NCBI RefSeq assembly: GCF_001955715.1
Contig: NZ_CP019239.1
Coordinates: forward strand, 2,170,001-2,234,000
DNA from: Rhodoferax saidenbachensis
GTDB lineage: Bacteria > Pseudomonadota > Gammaproteobacteria > Burkholderiales > Burkholderiaceae_C
Reading direction: 5' to 3'
DNA length: 64,000 bases
Below the pieces are notes generated by a model that had not been told where the DNA came from, made no database searches, and saw only the letters and a list, made by a program, of their open reading frames with translations. Position 1 is the first letter of the stretch, and each line of letters starts with the position of its first letter. This document shows positions 36,196 to 44,802 of this stretch, in pieces. Made by a program: the position numbers and the translations under genes.

Positions 36196-37242
36196 ATGAC
36201 CAACGATGAATACGATGAGATGCTCGCTCGACACCAGAGACGGACGCAGGAGATGGCGGTGCAGGAATTGCGCAATGCGTCCACCCTGATCGAGGCATTC
36301 AAGGAGTACGCCCATGCCAGAGGAGTGCTGCTCACTGATTCGTCTTTTCACTACTCTCCCCCACTCGGCATAACAGCTTCGGCACCAGGCCTATTGCTTG
36401 CACTTACGGATATCAAAGCCGATGGTCGAGACGGGCTATTTTCTTGGGCTGATCTCACACAAGTGCTTCAACCCGAAATTTTCGACAGCGGATGCTTTCG
36501 AGGGACTAATTTCGTTGCCATGGCGCATCCCTGTTTTAGAAGACAAATGCATCCAGGAAGCAATTGGGCGCCCAGGTTCATTGACCTTTTTTGGGCATTG
36601 AATGGTATTGGACTGGAAAAGTCTATCGCTCTTGACGAAAACAGGGTTCGCATTGACGTAGACGGTCCGATGTATGCGGAGGCTGACACTTGGTATGGGC
36701 CGCCGTTCAACAAGGAAATCTCACAGATTGCGTCAGGAAACGTCAAGCTGAGGCCCCCCGCGGACTTGTCCATCACTCGTCTACAGATGTTCTTCTCAAG
36801 TGCTTATTGCGTCGACATTAAGTGGTCGGGATCAAGCGTCATCAAGACTTTCCAGGCATTGGAGCTGAAGACAGAAGATGTTCAGATCGCTTTGGGGGAC
36901 GATCAATACCATCCTGCCCGCTACCTTCATGCGGAGTTCGACACCCAAAGTCGCACCTTTCGCCACTTTGATGGGGCGATACAGTACTTAACCTCAGCAG
37001 AGTATCAGGCGCGAAGAGACAATGACTTCAGCATGACCTACAAGACTACCCAGCACGTAAAGCCGAAGTCTAAAAAGCTCTTCAAATTGAATGGAGCGAT
37101 CGAGGTAGATGACTGGGTTGAGCTCTCATCACACTTCTTTGCAGCTAATCCATTGATGTTCGAGTATTTCAATGGCGCCTATCCAGACCACATTCTGAAT
37201 ATTCTGGAAAAGCTTCGTGCGCTACCTGAGGAGCGCCGTTAG
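36196..37242 (+). CDS. Hypothetical protein of the island edge
   Basis: 348 residues, not recognised. Soluble, no signal peptide. GAAGG precedes the ATG by about 8 bases. The C-terminus (ELSSHFFAANPLMFEYFNG) is aromatic-rich. It stands divergent to the 475-residue gene and may belong with it functionally. It is the last gene before the core tatD cluster. Confidence 0.6.
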   Translation: MTNDEYDEMLARHQRRTQEMAVQELRNASTLIEAFKEYAHARGVLLTDSSFHYSPPLGITASAPGLLLALTDIKADGRDGLFSWADLTQVLQPEIFDSGCFRGTNFVAMAHPCFRRQMHPGSNWAPRFIDLFWALNGIGLEKSIALDENRVRIDVDGPMYAEADTWYGPPFNKEISQIASGNVKLRPPADLSITRLQMFFSSAYCVDIKWSGSSVIKTFQALELKTEDVQIALGDDQYHPARYLHAEFDTQSRTFRHFDGAIQYLTSAEYQARRDNDFSMTYKTTQHVKPKSKKLFKLNGAIEVDDWVELSSHFFAANPLMFEYFNGAYPDHILNILEKLRALPEERR

Positions 37243-37534
37243 CTAGAAGCCCCGACTGCCATCCATCTGCAGCGGGCTAGCGCATTCGCTTCACGATTGG
37301 ACGTACGATGAAACGCAACAGCTATTGAGCTGGCTGATCCTATTCTGTGCCTGAAGTCAGGCGGCTGTTGTGAATCAAACACAACAAATGGACGGCTAAA
37401 TTGATTGCAACAGGCGTATCTGATAAATCGTACAAAAGTATCCCGGCACAGCTAGATTTTCAAATGCAACAGTCAGCCAAAACTACCTAGTCTTTCGCGT
37501 AATATGTGCGAGCAAGCCCTAAGGCGTGGCCGGC
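37243..37534. other. Intergenic region at probable right end of the island
   Basis: About 290 bases with no plausible gene. It separates the accessory genes from the tatD-pilZ-holB-tmk core block. No clear inverted or direct repeat marking an element end was found by eye. Confidence 0.35.
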
Positions 37535-38194
37535 TTACCACGTGCCTTTGGGGACCCGCGCCCGGATGGCTGCGGACAGTATTTCGACAGCGTCGGGCTT
37601 CTGCCCGTTGCGCGCAAAGTCAATTGCCGTGAGTCCCAACGCGTTCTTCAGCATGGGATCTGCGCCGCCTGCCAGCAAAGCTTGCACGGCAGCGCTGGTG
37701 CCGTAACCCGCGGCCATCATCAGCGGTGTGCTTTTATTGGGTGATGCCGCGTCGATATAGGCGTGGTTGTTCAGCAGCATCTGGATGATGTCGACGTGCC
37801 CGCCTGTGGCTGCGTAATGCAGTGGCGTCCAGCCTGTCTTGTTGACATCGGCATCCCGGGCGATCAGCTTGGCACAGACATCCGGCATACCTTTGATCGC
37901 CGCCAGCATCAAGGGGCTTTCGTCCTGGGCTGTGCGCACTTCAACCCGGGTAGCAGGATTCGCAATCAACGTATCAATGACTTTGGCCGACTCTTCGCGC
38001 AGGGCCAAAATCAGGCCGAATTGCCCATTCGGATCCAGCGTATTGGGGTCAAAGCCACGCTGCAGCAAGTTGCCAATCGTGCCCGCATTGTCCTGCTTGA
38101 TGGCCATGAAGAAATCTTCGTAAGAGCCTGCATTGGCGAATGAAAATCCAATTAATACATATAGATAGACTACGTATTTAAAGTACTTTCTCAT
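37535..38194 (-). CDS. Exported ankyrin-repeat protein
   Basis: 219 residues. Signal peptide YFKYVVYLYVLIGFSFANA, then four or five ankyrin repeats (recognisable TPLHYAATGGHVDIIQMLL and STPLMMAAGYGTSAAVQALL). Ankyrin repeats bind other proteins; here in the periplasm. The start overlaps the tatD stop by 4 bases, so it is translated behind tatD, an arrangement known in Burkholderiales. Confidence 0.85.
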   Translation of the reverse strand: MRKYFKYVVYLYVLIGFSFANAGSYEDFFMAIKQDNAGTIGNLLQRGFDPNTLDPNGQFGLILALREESAKVIDTLIANPATRVEVRTAQDESPLMLAAIKGMPDVCAKLIARDADVNKTGWTPLHYAATGGHVDIIQMLLNNHAYIDAASPNKSTPLMMAAGYGTSAAVQALLAGGADPMLKNALGLTAIDFARNGQKPDAVEILSAAIRARVPKGTW

Positions 38195-38985
38195 ATTGAT
38201 ACACCCTTAAACAGATCCAGGAAATTCTGGCTGGTCGTCTGCGCAATGGTCTCCACGCTGCAATTCTTCAAGCTGGCCAGCTGTTTTGCCACATACGGCA
38301 CATACGATGGATTGTTGGTCTTGCCGCGATACGGCATGGGGGCCAGATAAGGGCTGTCGGTCTCGATCAGAAGCCGGTCCATGGGCACAAGCGCCGCCAC
38401 ATCGCGTATTTCCTGGGCACTCTTGAACGTCAAAATGCCGGAAAACGAAATGTAGAAACCGAGCTCCAGCGCGGCCTTGGCCACCATTTCGTTCTCGGTA
38501 AAGCAGTGGAACACGCCGCCCGCGCTGCCCGCACTGCCGTCTTCCCCCTCTTCCCGCAGAATCGCCAAAGTGTCATCCGACGCGCTACGGGTGTGGATGA
38601 CCAGCGGTTTTTGCAGGCGCCGCGCGGCACGGATATGGGTGCGAAAGCGTTCGCGCTGCCACTCCATATCGGCCACAGTGCGCTCGCCCAGACGGTAGTA
38701 GTCCAGCCCGGTCTCCCCAATCGCCACCACGCGCGGTAGTGCGCCGCGTTGCAGCAGGTCATCCAATGTGGGTTCGGTGACGCCCTCGTTATCGGGGTGC
38801 ACGCCGACGCTGGCCCAGAAGTTGTCATAGCCCATGGCGAGCTGGTGCACTTCGGGAAACTCTTCCAACGTGGTGCAAATGCACAGGGCACGGTCGACCT
38901 GTGCATCGGCCATGGCCAGGCGGATTTGGGGCAGCGAAGCCGCCAGTTCAGGAAAAGTCAGGTGGCAGTGGGAATCGGTAAACAT
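38191..38985 (-). CDS. tatD: TatD-family metal-dependent hydrolase
   Basis: 264 residues. Metal-ligand motifs of the TatD DNase family: DSHCHL at the N-terminus, IGETGLDYY, PLVIHTRSA, FHCFTE and ETDSPYLAP near the end. These enzymes are 3'-5' exonucleases active on DNA or RNA, often in repair or quality control. It is followed by the coupled ankyrin gene and preceded by pilZ, holB and tmk, the usual neighbourhood of a TatD paralogue in proteobacteria. Confidence 0.92.
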   Translation of the reverse strand: MFTDSHCHLTFPELAASLPQIRLAMADAQVDRALCICTTLEEFPEVHQLAMGYDNFWASVGVHPDNEGVTEPTLDDLLQRGALPRVVAIGETGLDYYRLGERTVADMEWQRERFRTHIRAARRLQKPLVIHTRSASDDTLAILREEGEDGSAGSAGGVFHCFTENEMVAKAALELGFYISFSGILTFKSAQEIRDVAALVPMDRLLIETDSPYLAPMPYRGKTNNPSYVPYVAKQLASLKNCSVETIAQTTSQNFLDLFKGVSI

Positions 38986-39035
38986 GCGTCAATCAGGCCA
39001 GAGGTGGCCGCCAAGCATGCTGCAAAAGCAGCCGC

Positions 39036-39398
39036 TCAGATGGTTTGGGTGGGGCGGTCGGATGCCATGTGGGCACCCAGAATTTCTTCGATCTTGAGCT
39101 TGAGCGCGTGGGACTTTTCGTCTTTGGGGAACGAAATGCCAACGCCTTGTGTGCGGCCACCGGCTGCTTTGGCCGGGGTCACCCAGGCCACTTTGCCAGC
39201 TACCGGGTAGCGTTGCAGATCCTCGGGCAAGGACAGCAGCACATACACATCATCACCCAGCGAATACTCGCGCGAAGTGGGAATAAACACACCGCCCTCG
39301 GCAAACAACGGAATGTAGGCTGCGTACAAGGCAGCTTTTTCCTTGATGGACAGCTGGATGACGCTGGGCCTGGGGGTGGATGCGGGCGCGGTACTCAT
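39036..39398 (-). CDS. pilZ: PilZ domain protein (type IV pilus assembly)
   Basis: 120 residues of the classical single-domain PilZ found next to holB. It keeps SLGDDVYVLLSLPED and KVAWVTPAKAAGGRTQGVGISF. The N-terminal RxxxR and the D/NxSxxG c-di-GMP motifs are not evident, as expected for the original PilZ that does not bind the nucleotide. Required for type IV pilus biogenesis by family. It lies 4 bases after holB. Confidence 0.9.
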   Translation of the reverse strand: MSTAPASTPRPSVIQLSIKEKAALYAAYIPLFAEGGVFIPTSREYSLGDDVYVLLSLPEDLQRYPVAGKVAWVTPAKAAGGRTQGVGISFPKDEKSHALKLKIEEILGAHMASDRPTQTI

Positions 39399-39402
39399 AT
39401 CA

Positions 39403-40419
39403 CTAATGCTTCGAGTTTAGGGCCGATTGGGCCTGTCCGACAAGCGCTTCTTGCATCAAGCCTGCGTTGAATGGGTGGTCCATGGTGCGCATGGCCCGGG
39501 CCAGGTCTTTGCCCCAGGCGCTCAGCGGCGCCACGGGCACCGTAATGCCGGCCAGATCTTCCGCCGCAAAAAAGCGCGGCGCAGCACCCGCCTGGTGCGC
39601 CATCAGATCGTGGCAAAGCTTGTGTTGCGCATCCACGATGTCCTGCACGCTCCAGTCTTTCACGGCAAACGTATCGCCATGCGCCATGGCCTGGGGAAAC
39701 TGGCGCCAGGCTTTGGGGTCACGCCCAGAGGCGGCAAAAGCCAGCGCATCTTCGGGGCGTCCACCAGTAGCTTGCAGCAGGAGCTGCGCCTGGGGAGCAG
39801 CAATACCTTGCGCCTGCAGCCACGCAACGCCTGCTTTCGCGTCGGGCCAGACCATGGCGTGGCCCAGACAGCGGCTGCGGATGGTGGGCAAGAGTTGGTG
39901 TGCCGACTCGCTGGCCAGCACAAACTTGACATCCCCCGGCGGCTCTTCCAGCGTCTTGAGCAAGGCGTTGGCCGTGATCGCGTTCATCTGCTCGGCCGGG
40001 TAGACCAGCACCGCCTTGCCACGCCCGCGGGCACTGGTGCGCTGGGAAAATTCCACCGCATCACGCATGGCGTCCACCCGTATCTCGCGGCTGGGCTTGC
40101 GTTTCTTGTCGTCGATATCCGCCTGGGCTTTTTCAGACAAGGGCCAGCCCAGCTCCATCATCTGGGTCTCGGGCATCAACACACACAGGTCGGCATGGGT
40201 GCGCACCTCAACCGCGTGGCAACTGCCACACACACCGCAGGCACCATGGGGTCCTGGTGCTTCACACAACCAGGCACGCACCAGCGAGAGCGCCAACGGG
40301 TATTGACCGAGCCCGGACGGCCCGTGCAGCAGCCATGCATGGCCGCGCTGGGTCAGCAACTGTTGTGTTTGTGCCGCAATCCAGGGCGCTGGAAGGGCGC
40401 GTGTATCGCTTTCGGTCAT
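39403..40419 (-). CDS. holB: DNA polymerase III delta' subunit
   Basis: 338 residues from ATG at 40419. The clamp-loader fold begins with [17 protein letters not shown], a degenerate P-loop as is normal for delta'. The zinc module CGVCGSCH and the sensor region [10 protein letters not shown] follow. It is part of the complex that loads the beta clamp. The start overlaps the tmk stop (ATGA), the standard tmk-holB-pilZ order. Confidence 0.93.
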   Translation of the reverse strand: MTESDTRALPAPWIAAQTQQLLTQRGHAWLLHGPSGLGQYPLALSLVRAWLCEAPGPHGACGVCGSCHAVEVRTHADLCVLMPETQMMELGWPLSEKAQADIDDKKRKPSREIRVDAMRDAVEFSQRTSARGRGKAVLVYPAEQMNAITANALLKTLEEPPGDVKFVLASESAHQLLPTIRSRCLGHAMVWPDAKAGVAWLQAQGIAAPQAQLLLQATGGRPEDALAFAASGRDPKAWRQFPQAMAHGDTFAVKDWSVQDIVDAQHKLCHDLMAHQAGAAPRFFAAEDLAGITVPVAPLSAWGKDLARAMRTMDHPFNAGLMQEALVGQAQSALNSKH

Positions 40420-41048
40420 GGCAAAAGCCCTTTGCCCTTGACTGCCTGCGCCACGTCCCGCCACACGGCATCGGTGGTCTGGTCGGCGTTGATGCGGGCA
40501 AAGCGCTGGGGATCAGCCGCCAGGCGCTGGGCATAACCCTGCGCCACTTTCTCAAAAAAAGCCTGCGGCTGGGACTCAAATTTGTCGGGCACACGGGCAC
40601 TGGCCAGGCGCTGTGCCGCCACGCTGGGCGGCAGGTCAAACCAGATCGTCAGCTGCGGCTGCAGCAAAGCCCCCTCACCCGTGCCCTGCACCCATTGCTC
40701 CAGCACACCCAAGGTCTGCAGGTCAAAACCGCGCCCGCCGCCCTGGTAGGCAAAAGTGGCATCGGTAAAACGGTCACACAGAACCACCTCGCCGCGCGCC
40801 AGGGCGGGCAGGATGACCTGCTGCACGTGGTCACGCCGCGCGGCAAATACCAGCAGCGCTTCGGTCATGGCATCCATGGCTTCGTTCAGCACCAGGCCGC
40901 GCAGCTTCTCAGCCAGCGGCGTGCCACCGGGTTCACGGCTCAGCGTCACCACCCTGCCCTGCGCCCGGAACGCCTGGGCCAGTGCATCGATGTGGGTGGA
41001 TTTGCCGGCGCCGTCTATGCCTTCAAAACTGATGAAAAGTCCGCTCAT
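40416..41048 (-). CDS. tmk: Thymidylate kinase
   Basis: 210 residues. P-loop [11 protein letters not shown] at residues 7-17, the DRF/Y motif as [12 protein letters not shown], and [14 protein letters not shown]. It makes dTDP from dTMP. ATG at 41048 begins [12 protein letters not shown]; longer in-frame starts are rejected because they precede the conserved fold and enter mltG. Close spacing to mltG (16 bases). Confidence 0.95.
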   Translation of the reverse strand: MSGLFISFEGIDGAGKSTHIDALAQAFRAQGRVVTLSREPGGTPLAEKLRGLVLNEAMDAMTEALLVFAARRDHVQQVILPALARGEVVLCDRFTDATFAYQGGGRGFDLQTLGVLEQWVQGTGEGALLQPQLTIWFDLPPSVAAQRLASARVPDKFESQPQAFFEKVAQGYAQRLAADPQRFARINADQTTDAVWRDVAQAVKGKGLLP

Positions 41049-41064
41049 GGGGTGGTGTGTACCT

Positions 41065-42048
41065 TCATTGGCCGCGCTGGTATTTGTTGACCGCCCGATT
41101 GTGCTCGTCCAGGCTGGCACTGAATTGGCTGGTGCCGTCACCCCGCGCCACAAAGTACAGCGCCTTGGACTGGGCCGGTTGCACGGCCGCAATCAGGGAC
41201 GCTTTGCCCGGCATGGCAATCGGCGTGGGCGGCAGGCCGGTGCGGGTGTAGGTGTTCCAGGGCGTGTCCGTGAGGAGATCGTTTTTCCGGAGATTGCCAT
41301 CAAACGATTCACCCAGACCATAGATCACCGTGGGGTCGGTCTGCAGGCGCATGCCAATGCGCAGGCGGTTGTTGAAGACCGAGGCCACCATGGGCCGGTC
41401 ACTCGCGCGCCCTGTTTCTTTCTCCACAATGCTGGCCAGCACCAGCGCGTCGTCCGCGCTTTGCAGTGGTGAGGCCGGGTCGCGCAGGGCCCAGGCCGCC
41501 GCCAGCCGTTTCTCCATGGCGCGCTGCGCGCGCTGCAGCACGGCCAGGTCACTGGAGCCCTTGGCATAGGTGTAGGTGTCGGGAAAAAAGCGGCCTTCGG
41601 GGTGCTGGCCGGGCTTGCCCAACTGCGCCATGATGGCCTCGGGTGACAGGTCTTGTGTCAGAGGCTTGAGCTGGTCTGCCTTTTTGAGCGCTTCACGCAC
41701 CTGGCGAAAGGTCCAGCCCTCGACCAGCGTAACGCTGCGCAGGGCTTCTTCACCGTTGACCAGCTTGCGTAGCAGGGTCTGGGGGGTGACCACGCCGGTC
41801 AATTCATAACTACCGGCCTTGATCTGGCGTGACTTGCCCGACAGGCGGAACCACCAGTAGAGCAGCGTAGTGTCCACGGCCACACCGGCATCCGCCACGT
41901 CCATCGCCACCTCGCGGGCACTGGAGCCCGGCTCGATGGACAGGTCTACCGTCGGTGCCGACAGGTCCAGGGGGCGGTTGAGCCAGCTATAACCGGCCCC
42001 ACCCAGGCCGAGCACGGCCGCCAGCAACACGACGAATAAGAAACGCAA
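41065..42048 (-). CDS. mltG: Endolytic murein transglycosylase MltG
   Basis: About 327 residues. One N-terminal membrane helix ([19 protein letters not shown]), a LysM-like portion, and the YceG domain with catalytic glutamate in [11 protein letters not shown] and the family end TPYxxP-type region [12 protein letters not shown]. It cleaves nascent glycan strands to end their growth. A TTG at 42048 with GGGGGTGTAGGG upstream is my preferred start, just before the membrane helix; a GTG at 42090 is possible. Divergent from ygfZ. Confidence 0.9.
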   Translation of the reverse strand: MRFLFVVLLAAVLGLGGAGYSWLNRPLDLSAPTVDLSIEPGSSAREVAMDVADAGVAVDTTLLYWWFRLSGKSRQIKAGSYELTGVVTPQTLLRKLVNGEEALRSVTLVEGWTFRQVREALKKADQLKPLTQDLSPEAIMAQLGKPGQHPEGRFFPDTYTYAKGSSDLAVLQRAQRAMEKRLAAAWALRDPASPLQSADDALVLASIVEKETGRASDRPMVASVFNNRLRIGMRLQTDPTVIYGLGESFDGNLRKNDLLTDTPWNTYTRTGLPPTPIAMPGKASLIAAVQPAQSKALYFVARGDGTSQFSASLDEHNRAVNKYQRGQ

Positions 42049-42093
42049 CCCTACACCCCCTGTGAATATGTGAGAGGAATCATAATTCACCGC

Positions 42094-43050
42094 ATGACCT
42101 CTGCGCCCCTTGACAACGCCCCCTGTACCGCCGCCCCAACCCCCTTGAATGGGGTTGCCCAACTCAGTCACCTAGGCGTCATCCGCATCGAAGGTGAAGA
42201 TGCCGCCAAGTTCATCCACGGCCAGCTCACGCAGGACTTTTCGCTGCTGGGCCTGGGCGAAGCGCGTCTCTCGGCCTTTTGCAGCGCCAAGGGCCGCATG
42301 CAAGCCAGCTTTATCGGCTTCAAACGGAGCAACGGCGACATCCTGCTGGTGGGCAGCCGCGACATCCTGGCGCCCACGCTCAAGCGTTTGTCCATGTTTG
42401 TCATGCGCGCCAAGGCAAAACTGAGCGACGCTACGGAAGATTTTTCGCTCTACGGCCTGTCCGGAAACGCTATCAAAGATATAGCTGCTCGCGCACAGCC
42501 CACCTGGTCCAAGGCCGATTTTGAAGCGACAAGTGTGGTCAACCTGTACCCCGCAGAGGGCACGCCACGCCAACTGTGGGTGGCCCCCGCAGGCACCGCT
42601 GCACCAGCGGGAGATGTCTTGCCCTTGGAGGCGTGGCTGTGGAGCGAGGTAGCGAGTGGCATTGCCACCCTGACGGCCCCCGTGGTGGAGGCCTTTGTGC
42701 CGCAGATGCTCAATTACGAGTCGGTCGGCGGCGTCAATTTCAAGAAGGGTTGTTACCCCGGCCAGGAGGTCGTGGCGCGCAGCCAATTCCGCGGCACGCT
42801 CAAGCGCCGTGCTTTTGTGGTGCATGCAGAGGCGGCCATGGCTGCAGGCCAGGAAATCTTCGTGGCAACCGACCCGGACCAGCCAGTGGCTACCGTGGTG
42901 CAGGCGGCGGCGGCCCCCGGCGGGGGTTTTGAAGCCATCATCTCCGCGCAGCTTTCTGCGCTGGAATCGGGTACTTTGCACCTTGGCAGTGCCGCTGGCC
43001 CTGCGCTGCAGGTCAAACCCCTGCCTTATCCTTTACTGGAAGACATCTAA
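42094..43050 (+). CDS. ygfZ: YgfZ/GcvT-like folate-binding protein, Fe-S cluster maintenance
   Basis: 318 residues. Begins with the GcvT fold (IRIEGEDAAKFIHGQLTQDF) and has the diagnostic KGCYPGQEVVARSQFRG box. YgfZ is needed for some Fe-S enzymes and depends on folate. In-frame starts at 42070 and 42094 both lack an ideal ribosome site. Residues about 125-137 (AIKDIAARAQPT) come from a short repeat found also in other genes of this window; the insertion stays in frame and the protein looks intact. Confidence 0.92.
   Translation: MTSAPLDNAPCTAAPTPLNGVAQLSHLGVIRIEGEDAAKFIHGQLTQDFSLLGLGEARLSAFCSAKGRMQASFIGFKRSNGDILLVGSRDILAPTLKRLSMFVMRAKAKLSDATEDFSLYGLSGNAIKDIAARAQPTWSKADFEATSVVNLYPAEGTPRQLWVAPAGTAAPAGDVLPLEAWLWSEVASGIATLTAPVVEAFVPQMLNYESVGGVNFKKGCYPGQEVVARSQFRGTLKRRAFVVHAEAAMAAGQEIFVATDPDQPVATVVQAAAAPGGGFEAIISAQLSALESGTLHLGSAAGPALQVKPLPYPLLEDI
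42466..42503 (+). repeat. In-frame mini-repeat, family 2 (AIKxxAARAQ type)
   Basis: Contains the core AGCTGCTCGCGCA after GCTATCAAA, matching the copies at 52497-52551 (opposite strand), 60725-60784 (opposite orientation) and 61620-61677. This copy is partial, with the 3' half not clearly kept, and is read as AIKDIAARAQ within ygfZ. Confidence 0.7.
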
Positions 43051-43168
43051 GACAGGCAATAGGCTTTGCGAAGCCCAAACAACCTGTAAACTTCTTTCAA
43101 AATCAGTATTAACCGCCGCAACGAAGGACCACTTTCGTGCGGCGTCCAAGAAGGGGTTGGTTCAGCGT

Positions 43169-43801
43169 ATGTCGACACCATTGACCAAAGAAGAAGCCTT
43201 CGCGCGGTTGGGTTCCATTACCCGCGAAATGCATGAGGCGCTGACGGTATTGGGCGGCAACCAGTTGAGTGCCATCGTGGAAGAAATCCCCAATGCGCGT
43301 GACCGCTTGGCCTATGTAGGCAAGATGACCGAAGACGCCGCCAACAAGGTACTGACCCTGGTGGAAATTGCCAAACCCGAGTGTGATGACCTGTCCTCCC
43401 GCGGGCTGGAGCTAAGCCAGTCCATCGGCCGCATGGCGGCTAACCCGGACATGAGTGTGGAACGTGCCAAGGCGCTGATGCGCGCCTGCGGCAAGTTTGC
43501 CGAAAGCACCGCCAAGTTCGCCGGCAACCAGGGCGAAGTGCTCAGCGACATCATGATGGCGCAGGACTTCCAGGATCTGTCCGGCCAGGTGATCAAGAAG
43601 GTCATCGACATCATCACCCGCACCGAAATGCAACTGGTGCAGCTGCTGGTCGACAGCTCTCCCACCCCACCCGCTGCAACGGCCAAGACCGAGCCCACCG
43701 AAGTCACCGTAGACAACCACGTGCTCGAAGGCCCGCAAACCGCGGACAACGCGCTCAAGCAGGACGATGTTGACGACCTGCTGGCTTCGCTGGGTTTTTA
43801 G
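43169..43801 (+). CDS. cheZ: Chemotaxis protein CheZ (CheY-P phosphatase)
   Basis: 210 residues. Long helical hairpin, the catalytic helix AQDFQDLSGQVIKKVI with Asp and Gln, and the CheY-binding C-terminal tail DDVDDLLASLGF, nearly the same as in enteric CheZ. It removes phosphate from CheY-P to reset motor switching. ATG at 43169 is chosen from the family start; the frame continues far upstream inside ygfZ. No cheY or flagellar gene is adjacent, which is unusual. Confidence 0.92.
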   Translation: MSTPLTKEEAFARLGSITREMHEALTVLGGNQLSAIVEEIPNARDRLAYVGKMTEDAANKVLTLVEIAKPECDDLSSRGLELSQSIGRMAANPDMSVERAKALMRACGKFAESTAKFAGNQGEVLSDIMMAQDFQDLSGQVIKKVIDIITRTEMQLVQLLVDSSPTPPAATAKTEPTEVTVDNHVLEGPQTADNALKQDDVDDLLASLGF

Positions 43802-43810
43802 AAGTCCGGC

Positions 43811-43919
43811 CGTTCGGGCTGAGCCTGTCGAAGCCTTTTGAAAGCGACGTTTCGACAAGCTCAACGCGAACGGACTTGATCGCAAACTCTTTGGACTTCG
43901 ACAGGCTCAGTCCGAACGG
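43811..43919. repeat. Cluster of three family-1 repeats between convergent genes
   Basis: Three copies of a roughly 24-base unit: CGTTCGGGCTGAGCCTGTCG at 43811 onward, TTTCGACAAGCTCAACGCGA at 43850 onward (inverted), and CTTCGACAGGCTCAGTCCGA at 43895 onward (inverted). The first two can form a long imperfect hairpin. They lie exactly between the convergent cheZ and YbgC-GNAT genes, so they may act as a bidirectional terminator. Confidence 0.85.
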
Positions 43920-43929
43920 GTCTACTTGC

Positions 43930-44802
43930 TTAAAGGGAGAGCACCATCTCAATGTGCTGTATGCCCGCCTCCTCAAAAACCGCGCCGCGCGGCGCAAAGC
44001 CGAGCCGCCGGTAAAAGCCCTCTGCACTGCACTGCGCATGCAGCATCACTTCCGTATCACCACGTTCGCGTGCCGCCTGCACCAGGGCCAGCAGCACATC
44101 GCGTCCCAATGACGCCCCGCGCAACGCGCGCTTCACGGCCATGCGGCCAATGCGACCGACACCTGCCGCCTCTTGTGTGAGCCGTCCACTCGCCACCGGG
44201 TGACCCAGGCGGTTGACGATCACGGCGTGGCGCGTGCTGGCGTCCAGCGTGTCCCACACGAGATGAGGCGCAATGCCCTGCTCCTGCACAAACACCTCTT
44301 CGCGCAGCTTGGAAGAAGGGCCTTCCAGTTCCTGCCAACTATCCACGCGTTGTATGGTCATCGCCTCGCCAGCCTCAAACCCTTCCAGAATGCTGCGCAG
44401 CGCGGCTGGCACGGGTTTGGAGGTCTGGGTGGCCGGGTCGGCAAACACATAGAGCAGCTCACCGGTGATCAGCAGCGTGTCGCCACGGTAGATGACGCCC
44501 TCAAACCGCATGGACGAATTGCCCACGCGCGCGCAGCGCAGGCCCACATCCAGCACATCGTCATACAAGGCCGATGCGTGGTACTCCACACTGGCCTTTT
44601 TCACATAGACATCACCGCCCAGGAAGTGCATGGACTCTTCGTACGGCAGTGCCAGCGCGCGCCAGTAGTCAGCCATGGCGGTGTCGAAGTACATCAGGTA
44701 GTGGCCGTTGAAGACGATTTTCTGCATGTCCACCTCGGCCCAGCGCACCCGCAGGCGGTGGAAAAAGCGGAAGTCACTACGGTTCAATGCGGTGTCGCTC
44801 AT
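43930..44802 (-). CDS. YbgC-type acyl-CoA thioesterase fused to GNAT acetyltransferase
   Basis: 290 residues in two domains. Residues about 12-140 are a 4HBT hot-dog fold with RWAEVDMQKIVFNGHYLMYF, the YbgC/FcbC catalytic region. Residues about 150-290 are a GNAT domain of the ElaA kind, with the acetyl-CoA loop region VGRIGRMAVKRALRGASLG and the end YRRLGFAPRG. Such a fusion would couple thioester hydrolysis with acetyl transfer; the substrates are unknown. The start overlaps the upstream esterase stop by 4 bases. Confidence 0.88.
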   Translation of the reverse strand: MSDTALNRSDFRFFHRLRVRWAEVDMQKIVFNGHYLMYFDTAMADYWRALALPYEESMHFLGGDVYVKKASVEYHASALYDDVLDVGLRCARVGNSSMRFEGVIYRGDTLLITGELLYVFADPATQTSKPVPAALRSILEGFEAGEAMTIQRVDSWQELEGPSSKLREEVFVQEQGIAPHLVWDTLDASTRHAVIVNRLGHPVASGRLTQEAAGVGRIGRMAVKRALRGASLGRDVLLALVQAARERGDTEVMLHAQCSAEGFYRRLGFAPRGAVFEEAGIQHIEMVLSL

